From Comamonadaceae bacterium (GTDB lineage: Bacteria > Pseudomonadota > Gammaproteobacteria > Burkholderiales > Burkholderiaceae_C), in assembly GCA_947483455.1 (NCBI GenBank), contig CANKNK010000038.1, positions 1 to 9,901 of the forward strand: 9,901 nucleotides of DNA. Reading direction: 5' to 3'. The notes beneath the pieces were generated by a model. The model had not been told where the DNA came from, did not search any database, and was given only the letters and a program-made list of their open reading frames with translations. The position numbers and the translations under genes are program-made. Of the stretch, positions 4,804-9,901 are shown in pieces. How positions within the stretch are numbered: the first letter of the stretch is position 1; the number at the start of each line of letters is the position of its first letter.

Positions 4804-6950
4804 TTATTCTCTTGAGCAAACTCAAGCGCCAAATTTAAAGTATCCATAAATTCCTTAACTTTGATAGGTTTTGTTAGATACTTAAAAAACCCTGCTTGAA
4901 TACCCAACTCTATATCTCGTAGCATAGCATTGGCGCTCAGTGCCACGACCGGAATATTGTTGGTCGATGGATCTTCTTTAAGGATTTGTAGCGCCTCTAA
5001 ACCACTGAGACCAGGTAAATTAATATCCATTAATATGATATCCGGTTTTATTGATCGTGCAAGATCAACACCCAAAGTGCCATTGATTGCGGTAAACAAC
5101 TCAATATCTGAACGAAGTGCGATGAGTTGCTCCACAAGCTTCATGTTTGCTGGGTTATCTTCAATATACAGAAGGGTATGGTGACTTTTCCCCGTTTTGG
5201 GCTGAGGCGGCGGCGTAGTTGCCAGCTCAGTCTTTCTAATAATTACCTCTGGCGCCGCGGTTGATCGCAACTCTACCCAAAAAACACTTCCAACTCCAAG
5301 AGTGCTTTCAACTCCCAGAGTTCCATCCATCAGTTCGGTAAGCTGTTTTGTGACGACAAGCCCAATGCCCGTTCCAGCCACACCCCTGGCCTCCTGTCCC
5401 AGGCGATTGAATGGTTGGAATAATTGACTTATTTTTTCAGGCTCCAGACCATCCCCGGTATCCCGAAAGCTAATGCGGATGCGATCATTATCAAGATCCG
5501 TGCAAGTGACGATCACGCTCCCTTTGTCTTTATTGTATTTAATTGCGTTTGAAAGAAGATTAATAATAATTTGTTTCAAACGCGTCTGATCAGCCCAAAC
5601 AAAACGAGGCTCATCCGATTGGGGGAAGGTCAAACGAATTCCATGCTGTAAGGCCTGCGCCTCCATCATCGTTTGGCATTCGTATAAAACATCATCCAAT
5701 GGAACCGGCTCTAAGGATAGAAACACCTTGCCAGATTCAATCACGGCAAGATCAAGAATTTCATTGATTAAATTGAGTAAATGCCACCCAGCCTGAAGTA
5801 TTTGCTCTATGCTTTCCTTTTGGGAGCTTGTTGGGAGCGGGGTAGCAGATTCAATAAGTTGTGCAAAGCCTAATATTGCATTGAGTGGTGAACGCAACTC
5901 ATGGCTCATCCCCGACAGAAAATCAGATTTAGCTCTATTTGCTTTTTCTGCATTTAATTTTGCATTCTCTAACTCGACGTTAGTTTCTTGCAAAGCCTGT
6001 TCAAATCGCTTTCGCTCTGTTACGTCTCTTGCTGAAGCAAAAACGCCTTGCAAAGTTCTGTCACGGTCATAAAAAGTTGTGGCGTTATAGGAAACATCCG
6101 TTCTTTTTCCATCCCTTGCGCACGCTGTTAACTCATAGTCAGTAACTTTCTTTTCGCTTAAAACCAGCTTAATTCCGGCCTCCGCCCGATCTGGGTCAGT
6201 AAAATATCCTTTAAATGGAGCTCCGATTAACTCATCACGCGTGGATCCGGTTAGCGCCTCCATTTGTTTATTGACATCGGTAATTATTCCCGAAGGGTCG
6301 GTTGTTATCAATGCGTCAATATTTGATTCGATGAGGGAGCGTGTGTAAAACTGTTGATCCCGAAGACGTTGGTCCAGTTTCTTCTGCTCAGCCTCAACTT
6401 GTTTGCGCGCAGTATTATCCGTTCCAATTAATAGGTAACCAATGATAATATTCTCTGCATCTCGCAAGGCTGTGACAGATACTACGGCTGGAAAGCGACT
6501 TCCATCCTTTCGGATGTAAGTTAACTCGTATATATCCTCAATCCCACGTGAGGCCTTGAATACCAAGGCTTCAAAACCCGGCGCAATTGTTGTTTTGAGC
6601 TCTTGACTCAATGCCTTTGCGCGGGCGATCACCTCCCGAGGATCAGAAATTTCAGCTGGGGTTATTTTATTGAGCACCTCTCCCGCAGTGAATCCCAGCA
6701 TGCGCTCCGCGCCCACATTGAAAATTTGAATAACACCCTTAGCATCAGTGGCAATACTAGAGAAATTTGCGCTATTTAGGATTGCATTTTGCAAGGCGCC
6801 AGCTTTTAGTACTGCCTCTTCGCGGCGCACCTCGGTAACAACCTCCTTCGAAACCGAGTCGGAATTTTGAATTATTTCGTTATCCATTTGGTTCCTAAAG
6901 GTTAAGACTGCCTTGGATTTATTTCGGAACCAAAAAGGCGTTTGACTCAT
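4800..6950 (-). CDS. PAS-PAS hybrid sensor histidine kinase with C-terminal receiver
   Basis: A 716-residue soluble hybrid kinase; no membrane segment is visible, so it should sense a cytosolic or diffusible cue. Two PAS domains (about 52-180 and 200-312), each ending in a PAC-like segment, precede a short coiled coil (about 313-345). The HisKA domain has phospho-acceptor H350 in S-H-E-L-R-S-P-L. The ATPase domain shows the N box (N467), D-T-G-D-G-L (G1, D497) and G-T-G-I-G-L (G2, about 526-531). The receiver has E597-D598, phospho-acceptor D642 (L-M-D-I-N-L-P) and K694. No LOV-type cysteine motif is seen in either PAS domain, so the ligand is unknown. Its stop overlaps the cyclase start. The first ATG is 6950; a second in-frame ATG at 6887 removes 21 residues and has the better ribosome binding site (AGGA, 5 bases ahead), so the shorter form may be the real one. 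Confidence 0.92.
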   Translation of the reverse strand: MSQTPFWFRNKSKAVLTFRNQMDNEIIQNSDSVSKEVVTEVRREEAVLKAGALQNAILNSANFSSIATDAKGVIQIFNVGAERMLGFTAGEVLNKITPAEISDPREVIARAKALSQELKTTIAPGFEALVFKASRGIEDIYELTYIRKDGSRFPAVVSVTALRDAENIIIGYLLIGTDNTARKQVEAEQKKLDQRLRDQQFYTRSLIESNIDALITTDPSGIITDVNKQMEALTGSTRDELIGAPFKGYFTDPDRAEAGIKLVLSEKKVTDYELTACARDGKRTDVSYNATTFYDRDRTLQGVFASARDVTERKRFEQALQETNVELENAKLNAEKANRAKSDFLSGMSHELRSPLNAILGFAQLIESATPLPTSSQKESIEQILQAGWHLLNLINEILDLAVIESGKVFLSLEPVPLDDVLYECQTMMEAQALQHGIRLTFPQSDEPRFVWADQTRLKQIIINLLSNAIKYNKDKGSVIVTCTDLDNDRIRISFRDTGDGLEPEKISQLFQPFNRLGQEARGVAGTGIGLVVTKQLTELMDGTLGVESTLGVGSVFWVELRSTAAPEVIIRKTELATTPPPQPKTGKSHHTLLYIEDNPANMKLVEQLIALRSDIELFTAINGTLGVDLARSIKPDIILMDINLPGLSGLEALQILKEDPSTNNIPVVALSANAMLRDIELGIQAGFFKYLTKPIKVKEFMDTLNLALEFAQENK
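6893..6896 (-). promoter_or_regulatory. Ribosome binding site AGGA supporting an internal kinase start at 6887
   Basis: Read on the - strand, AGGA is followed by ACCAA and then ATG (6887-6885). The upstream ATG at 6950 has only AGTAAG directly before it. This favours 6887 as the main start of the hybrid kinase, giving 695 residues, without ruling out 6950. Confidence 0.4.
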
Positions 6951-7036
6951 CTTACTGACTAAACCATCTTTTAGGGTATTTATTTTTACGCCCCACTATT
7001 GGGTATGGAGAGCTGAACCCAGGGCGAAATTTAGAG

Positions 7037-7066
7037 TCTATAAAAATAGTAACTGTGCTTTGGCAA
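7037..7066 (-). promoter_or_regulatory. Candidate sigma70-type promoter of the kinase-cyclase operon
   Basis: On the - strand, TTGCCA (7066-7061; 5 of 6 consensus bases) is followed after 18 bases by TATAGA (7042-7037; 4 of 6). It points toward the kinase start at 6950 or 6887, leaving a leader of roughly 80 to 140 bases. Recognised by eye only. Confidence 0.35.
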
Positions 7067-7080
7067 GGAAAGACTGCCAA
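7060..7080. promoter_or_regulatory. Inverted repeat TTGGCA-N9-TGCCAA, candidate operator
   Basis: Two perfect 6-base half-sites (7060-7065 and 7075-7080) with a 9-base spacer form a 21-bp dyad. It covers the -35 element of the candidate kinase promoter, where a bound dimer could repress or tune transcription. It does not resemble the TGTGA-N6-TCACA site of CRP. The binding protein is unknown. Confidence 0.35.
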
Positions 7081-7215
7081 GACCTATGGATAGACCCATG
7101 GCAATTTCCGATATCGCATGAAACCAAGCAAGTCAATGAAACGGCCGTGGTCCGACACATTGGGATACGAACCCGACTCCAGCGGCAGCATGCTTGTTGA
7201 AAATGCACTTCCCGC

Positions 7216-7244
7216 TTGTCCAGCGCTTGTAGCAATGCAATAAT
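7216..7244 (+). promoter_or_regulatory. Candidate sigma70-type promoter of the CNB-PDE operon
   Basis: TTGTCC (7216-7221; 4 of 6 consensus bases) and AATAAT (7239-7244; 5 of 6) are separated by exactly 17 bases, about 80 bases before the TTG start at 7326. By position it would drive the CNB-CNB-PDE genes. Confidence 0.4.
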
Positions 7245-7315
7245 TGGTCGGCCTAAGCCTAATCCAGCATGCAGAAGAATTTAAGTCTATGATCACTGTT
7301 CATCGCAACACTTAC

Positions 7316-7321
7316 AGGTGA
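7316..7321 (+). promoter_or_regulatory. Ribosome binding site AGGTGA deciding the TTG start at 7326
   Basis: AGGTGA ends 4 bases before TTG 7326. It is one of the clearer Shine-Dalgarno matches in the window and justifies the non-ATG start, since no ATG lies nearby in the same frame. Confidence 0.55.
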
Positions 7322-7325
7322 CGAA

Positions 7326-7790
7326 TTGTCTGAGGTAAATTCCAGCTTTGCCATTGATATTGAAAAGCTAACGAGTTTAGGCATCAATGACCCGCGTTCC
7401 GCTGCAGCACGCGATCTAATCCGGTCAAAATCAATTTCCAGCGACCAGCGCCTGTTTCTTAGCCTGTTGGGCTCCAACGTACTCAAGATGGCGTTATTTG
7501 AGCCGAAGAAGAAAATTATTGCGGCAGGCAGTTTGGTCGAAGAAGGGTATTTAATCGTCAGCGGTAGCCTGGTGGGCATCCAAGGCGAGCAGATTTATCG
7601 CTTTGGGCCCGGGACGGTATTGGGTCTGGCCGAAGGTATTGTCAACCGTCCTAGCAAAATTAGCGTCGTTACCACGACGGCGGTGCAAGCAAAGTTGATC
7701 CCGTTTCACAAAGTCGATACCATCATTTCCTCGCTACCCAAAGAGATGAAGGCTATTTTGCAAACCATCGTCAAACGTACTTTGGCTTAA
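7326..7790 (+). CDS. Degenerate cyclic-nucleotide-binding (CNB) domain protein
   Basis: A 154-residue protein starting at TTG, with AGGTGA 4 bases ahead. Residues about 45-150 follow the CNB/CRP beta-roll pattern: K-I-I-A-A-G-S-L-V-E-E-G-Y-L-I-V-S-G-S-L-V-G-I (63-85) is the G-x-x-x-x-x-x-Y-x-I-x-x-G-x-(L/V) core, followed by F-G-P-G-T-V-L-G-L-A-E-G (93-104), where the phosphate-binding cassette should be. The cassette is not canonical: F-G-E is replaced by G-L-A-E, and the usual Arg-(Ser/Thr/Ala)-Ala by S-K-I (110-112). Cyclic nucleotide binding may therefore be lost or altered. No DNA-binding helix-turn-helix follows. Its TAA stop is followed, in the same frame, by codons that encode the N-terminal helix of the next CNB domain, so it may be the first half of a tandem-CNB protein cut by a nonsense codon. 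Promoter and neighbours link it to the cyclase-PDE circuit. Confidence 0.75.
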   Translation: MSEVNSSFAIDIEKLTSLGINDPRSAAARDLIRSKSISSDQRLFLSLLGSNVLKMALFEPKKKIIAAGSLVEEGYLIVSGSLVGIQGEQIYRFGPGTVLGLAEGIVNRPSKISVVTTTAVQAKLIPFHKVDTIISSLPKEMKAILQTIVKRTLA

Positions 7791-7826
7791 GCTTTACCTT
7801 CCCACCAAGTCGAGCTTATTTGCACC

Positions 7827-8171
7827 ATGTCTGAATTCGAGTCCCAAACTTATGCGGATGGCGAGACCATATTTTCGATCGGTGATTTGGCCGAACACCT
7901 CTATTTCATAGAAAATGGAAAAGTCGATTTAGTCAATGCGCAATCCAAGGTGTTTGCATCTGCGTCCGCAGGCCAATCGTTCGGAGAGGCCGCTATATTG
8001 CAAGGCGGCGTGCGTTCAGCGGGCGCACGCGCAAACGGGGATGTGAATTGCCGGCGCATTGCCGCGGCAGATGCTGCTGAATTATTGCTGAGCCACTCCC
8101 CGCTATTAATCGTTATTTTGGAAGCTTTGCTTTTGCAACAAAGCATGCATAACACGCTTCGTAATTCCTAA
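7827..8171 (+). CDS. Canonical cyclic-nucleotide-binding (CNB) domain protein, single domain
   Basis: The 114-residue product is almost entirely one CNB domain. It shows Y-A-D-G-E-T-I-F-S-I-G-D (9-20), L-Y-F-I-E-N-G-K-V-D-L (25-35) and a textbook phosphate-binding cassette, F52-G-E54-A-A-I with R63-S64-A65. The Glu and Arg that contact ribose and phosphate are 9 residues apart, as in PKA regulatory subunits. It should bind cAMP or cGMP. It has no helix-turn-helix, kinase or channel segment, so it must act through a partner, most simply the phosphodiesterase encoded next. The ATG start leaves only about 8 residues before the first strand; the missing N-terminal helix is encoded in frame just upstream (A-L-P-S-H-Q-V-E-L-I-C-T, 7791-7826), directly after a TAA. 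No good ribosome binding site precedes 7827. This is either a very short separate protein or the second half of a split tandem-CNB protein. Confidence 0.85.
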   Translation: MSEFESQTYADGETIFSIGDLAEHLYFIENGKVDLVNAQSKVFASASAGQSFGEAAILQGGVRSAGARANGDVNCRRIAAADAAELLLSHSPLLIVILEALLLQQSMHNTLRNS

Positions 8172-9005
8172 GTGCCTCCCTGCCACATGAACCCGCCAGC
8201 GACTTATCTTGAGCTTTCTGACGCCAATTGGTCCGCTTGCCTGCTTGCATCTTTCAGATATTTAAGAAACTCATGGGAGACCCAATGGATGGGCTTGGCC
8301 AAGGTGGTTCAAGACTGCGCCGCCTTTTTGCAAATCGCTGGCAAACCCCATGATGCGCAAGCCAGTTTATTGCTTGATTTGGCATTGCAGCTTGCTCACC
8401 AAATAGAAGCAGAGAATGGTCGTGGAACTGAAACGCCCGAGCCGCACTATCACAACCGGCTGCATTTCGCAGATTCATTGACGACCATTACGCTGCAGTG
8501 CTGCTTGGAGGTGCAACACGGGGCTGACGCAGATAGCGCATGGCAAGCGGCGCTCCTCCTTATCGCGGTCTCCCATGATTTTCGCCATCCCGGGCGCGTC
8601 AATCGGCATACCTCAGACATTGAATCGGCATCGGTCAATGCTTTGCTGCCCTTGATGACTGCTATGCATTTGAGTGAGGTTTGGATTGAGCGTGTCCGTA
8701 CCGTGATCCTGCGCTCAGACTTCGGTTTAGTGCGGGAAAACCATGCGCGTGTATCGGGGCTGCCTTTCCAGTGGAACACCGACTGGGCTACGGTGCTCTT
8801 GAACGAGGCCGACATCATGGCGAGTGCCTCGGCTGATTTCGGCCCCGCACTTAGCCAAGCTTTATCCAAAGAGTGGGAAGCCATTGAATTTGCCCCCTAC
8901 GCTACCGTGGCTACCGAGTTGGGGCGGCGGCAGTTTTTATCAAATCTCCAGTTTTCCAGTTATTCAGGCCGGACCTTGTCCGCGGGCATTCTGACAGCGA
9001 ATTGA
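8172..9005 (+). CDS. Class I (PDEase_I / HD-type) 3',5'-cyclic nucleotide phosphodiesterase
   Basis: A 277-residue cytosolic protein with the signature of class I cyclic-nucleotide phosphodiesterases, a family best known from eukaryotes (mammalian PDE1-11, RegA). Y-H94-N-R-L-H98-F-A-D101 matches Y-H-N-x-x-H-A-x-D, with H94 in the place of the catalytic His. H135-D136-F-R-H-P-G-R-V-N144 matches H-D-x-x-H-P-G-x-x-N. D214 in N-E-A-D-I-M-A-S matches the last metal-binding Asp. It should hydrolyse cAMP (or cGMP) with two metal ions, opposing the nearby adenylate cyclase. It is shorter than a typical ~330-residue catalytic domain, especially at the C-terminus. The GTG at 8172 directly follows the TAA of the CNB gene in the same frame; ATG 8187, or ATG 8289 (with GGGAG 9 bases ahead), are alternative starts. 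A generic HD hydrolase is the less likely alternative. Confidence 0.82.
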   Translation: MPPCHMNPPATYLELSDANWSACLLASFRYLRNSWETQWMGLAKVVQDCAAFLQIAGKPHDAQASLLLDLALQLAHQIEAENGRGTETPEPHYHNRLHFADSLTTITLQCCLEVQHGADADSAWQAALLLIAVSHDFRHPGRVNRHTSDIESASVNALLPLMTAMHLSEVWIERVRTVILRSDFGLVRENHARVSGLPFQWNTDWATVLLNEADIMASASADFGPALSQALSKEWEAIEFAPYATVATELGRRQFLSNLQFSSYSGRTLSAGILTAN

Positions 9006-9019
9006 TTTTTGAAAGCCCC

Positions 9020-9181
9020 ATGATCGACCTGATACCCTTCCTACGGGTCGCAGCTATTCTTCCAGACGCAGTGCTCGCACCCCTAGAGTTTCAAAGAATA
9101 CGAAGAACGCACCGCTTCGCTCCTGCCACGGCAGATCCACTGCAGTTTCCGGGCGGATTAAATTTGGCTCATCAACACTGA
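9020..9181 (+). CDS. Possible small ORF, 53 aa, unrecognised
   Basis: An ATG-to-TGA frame fills most of the gap between the phosphodiesterase and the hydrolase and ends 9 bases before the hydrolase ATG. The product starts hydrophobic (MIDLIPFLRVAAILPDAVLA) and continues with a basic R-I-R-R-T-H-R stretch. There is no clear ribosome binding site (only GAAAG) and no recognised family. It may be a leader-like small protein or simply chance coding in an untranslated spacer. Confidence 0.2.
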   Translation: MIDLIPFLRVAAILPDAVLAPLEFQRIRRTHRFAPATADPLQFPGGLNLAHQH

Positions 9182-9190
9182 GCGATACCT

Positions 9191-9901
9191 ATGCTAAAAA
9201 TTATCCGATATTTGCTAATTTTCATAAGCCTTGTTGCCCTAGCAGGCTTGGTAGCGGTGTGGGCGCCGGATCGGCCTGTAGGGGAGTTGACGGCTCGCTG
9301 GGCGCCCCAGCCCTCCCAGTTTGTTGCCATCGATGGCATGAGCGTTCATTTGCGCGACGAAGGGCCAAGGGACGACCCTGAACCCCTCATTCTTTTGCAC
9401 GGTACGGGCGCCAGTTTGCACACCTGGGATGCTTGGACCGAGGCGCTCAAGGCACACCATCGGGTGATCCGCGTGGATTTGCCGGGCTTTGGTCTCACAG
9501 GACCAAGCAAGGACGGCAACTACCAAATGCCTGCCTACACCCATTTCATGCATGCATTGATGGACGCATTGCAAATCGAACGTGCGGTTTTGGCAGGCAA
9601 CTCATTTGGTGGCGATGTCAGCTGGCAAACCGCTGTAGCCTATCCAGACAAAGTTTCGAAGCTGATTTTGGTTGATGCGGCGGGTTATGCCACCACGGCC
9701 ACATCCGTACCAATCGCCTTCAAACTTGCACAAATGCCGCTGCTGAGCAGCCTGTTGAGCAGCGTCCTGCCGCGCGGGGTGATTGAATCTAGCGTTCGAA
9801 ACGTGTATGCAGACCCGTCTAAGGTCACACCTGAATTGGTAGATCGCTATTACGAACTGGCGCTACGCGCGGGCAATAGGAAGGCAATCACTGAACGGTT
9901 C
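9191..9901 (+). CDS. Alpha/beta hydrolase, membrane-anchored or exported, N-terminal part (3' truncated by window)
   Basis: The first 237 residues are visible and the frame runs off the window end. Residues about 5-24 form a hydrophobic segment after a short K-I-I-R start, which reads as a signal anchor or uncleaved signal peptide, so the catalytic domain probably lies in the periplasm. The alpha/beta hydrolase fold is clear: L-I-L-L-H-G-T-G-A-S (67-75) is the HG oxyanion loop; V-I-R-V-D-L-P-G-F-G-L-T-G follows; the nucleophile elbow is G136-N-S138-F-G140-G; then A-Y-P-D-K-V-S-K-L-I-L-V-D-A-A-G. S138 is the predicted nucleophile; the acid and His of the triad lie mostly beyond the window. The class resembles MhpC/BphD-like C-C or ester hydrolases, but the substrate cannot be inferred. 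It follows the phosphodiesterase by about 185 bases on the same strand; a link to cAMP signalling is not evident. Confidence 0.9.
   Translation, partial: MLKIIRYLLIFISLVALAGLVAVWAPDRPVGELTARWAPQPSQFVAIDGMSVHLRDEGPRDDPEPLILLHGTGASLHTWDAWTEALKAHHRVIRVDLPGFGLTGPSKDGNYQMPAYTHFMHALMDALQIERAVLAGNSFGGDVSWQTAVAYPDKVSKLILVDAAGYATTATSVPIAFKLAQMPLLSSLLSSVLPRGVIESSVRNVYADPSKVTPELVDRYYELALRAGNRKAITERF

Larger units (their letters stand above)
6951..7325. other. Divergent intergenic region between the kinase-cyclase and CNB-PDE operons
   Basis: About 375 bases with no convincing gene. They hold back-to-back promoter candidates (7037-7066 on -, 7216-7244 on +), an inverted repeat (7060-7080) over the - strand -35 element, and the ribosome binding site of the CNB gene at 7326. 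A 41-codon frame, 7118-7243 (+), is open but has no ribosome binding site, and its stop lies inside the + strand -10 candidate, so it is not called as a gene. Another short inverted repeat (TGGGT/ACCCA, about 7000-7021) lies in the likely 5' leader of the kinase mRNA. The layout fits shared control of two divergent operons. Confidence 0.5.

Noticed and set aside
6200..6950. LOV-type blue-light sensing by the kinase PAS domains, prompted by the nearby photolyase
   Set aside because: No N-C-R-F-L-Q-like flavin-cysteine motif is present in either PAS domain, so no light-sensing claim can be supported.
7160..7185. T-arm-like tRNA fragment on the - strand (GGGTTCGTATCCC), suggesting a tRNA or attachment site
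   Set aside because: The T-loop has T where the invariant A58 should be, only 3 stem pairs form, and no acceptor, anticodon or D arm can be built around it.
7038..7296. Short - strand frames (65 and 70 residues) upstream of the kinase
   Set aside because: They lie in the divergent promoter region, overlap each other in different frames, have no convincing ribosome binding site and resemble no family.
7285..7305. TGATCACTGTTCATC as a CRP-type cAMP receptor site upstream of the CNB gene
   Set aside because: It lacks the TGTGA/TCACA half-sites and the N6 spacing; the match is no better than chance.
7788..7818. TAAGCT / AGCTTA inverted repeat between the two CNB genes as a terminator
   Set aside because: The stem is only 6 bp with a 19-base loop and no U-tract, and it lies in codons that look like CNB helix sequence.
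8450..8884. 144-residue - strand frame opposite the phosphodiesterase
   Set aside because: Antisense shadow of the PDE catalytic core, whose metal-binding motifs are all in the + strand frame.

Overview
The window looks like a chromosomal segment of a betaproteobacterium, probably order Burkholderiales and perhaps a Comamonadaceae-like freshwater or soil organism. This is inferred from the moderately GC-rich coding style of most genes, compact same-strand gene packing, TTG/GTG starts and the gene families present; no rRNA or other taxonomic marker is in the window. Nothing resembling an insertion sequence, phage, CRISPR array or intact tRNA was found.

Left block (1-3662, all + strand): the C-terminal part of an Rrf2-family regulator, an unrecognised 106-residue protein, a DCC-family (DUF393) thiol-disulfide oxidoreductase-like protein, a short-chain dehydrogenase, a 58-residue DUF2256 zinc-ribbon protein at 1922-2098, and a [4Fe-4S] bacterial cryptochrome/photolyase (FeS-BCP, PhrB-like). 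DUF2256 overlaps the photolyase start by 8 bases. The block reads as a light, DNA-repair or redox-stress gene group.

Middle block (3706-6950, - strand): a soluble PAS-PAS hybrid histidine kinase with a C-terminal receiver is followed, through a 4-base GTGA overlap, by a receiver-adenylate cyclase protein. The cyclase has every catalytic and adenine-selecting residue expected of class III adenylyl cyclases. This block looks clearly more AT-rich than its neighbours.

Right block (7326-9005, + strand, divergent from the kinase operon across about 375 bp): two single-domain cyclic-nucleotide-binding (CNB) proteins and a phosphodiesterase with the full class I (eukaryotic PDE-type) HD signature. 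All three lie in one reading frame, separated only by two TAA codons. The sequence after the first TAA encodes the N-terminal helix that the second CNB domain otherwise lacks. The three ORFs may therefore be a split, or read-through, CNB-CNB-PDE protein.

Together the middle and right blocks form a compact candidate cAMP circuit: signal sensing (PAS kinase), synthesis (REC-cyclase), binding (CNB domains) and degradation (PDE), with no DNA-binding effector inside it. This is the most interesting content of the window. The right edge holds the N-terminal two-thirds or so of a membrane-anchored or exported alpha/beta hydrolase, cut by the window end.
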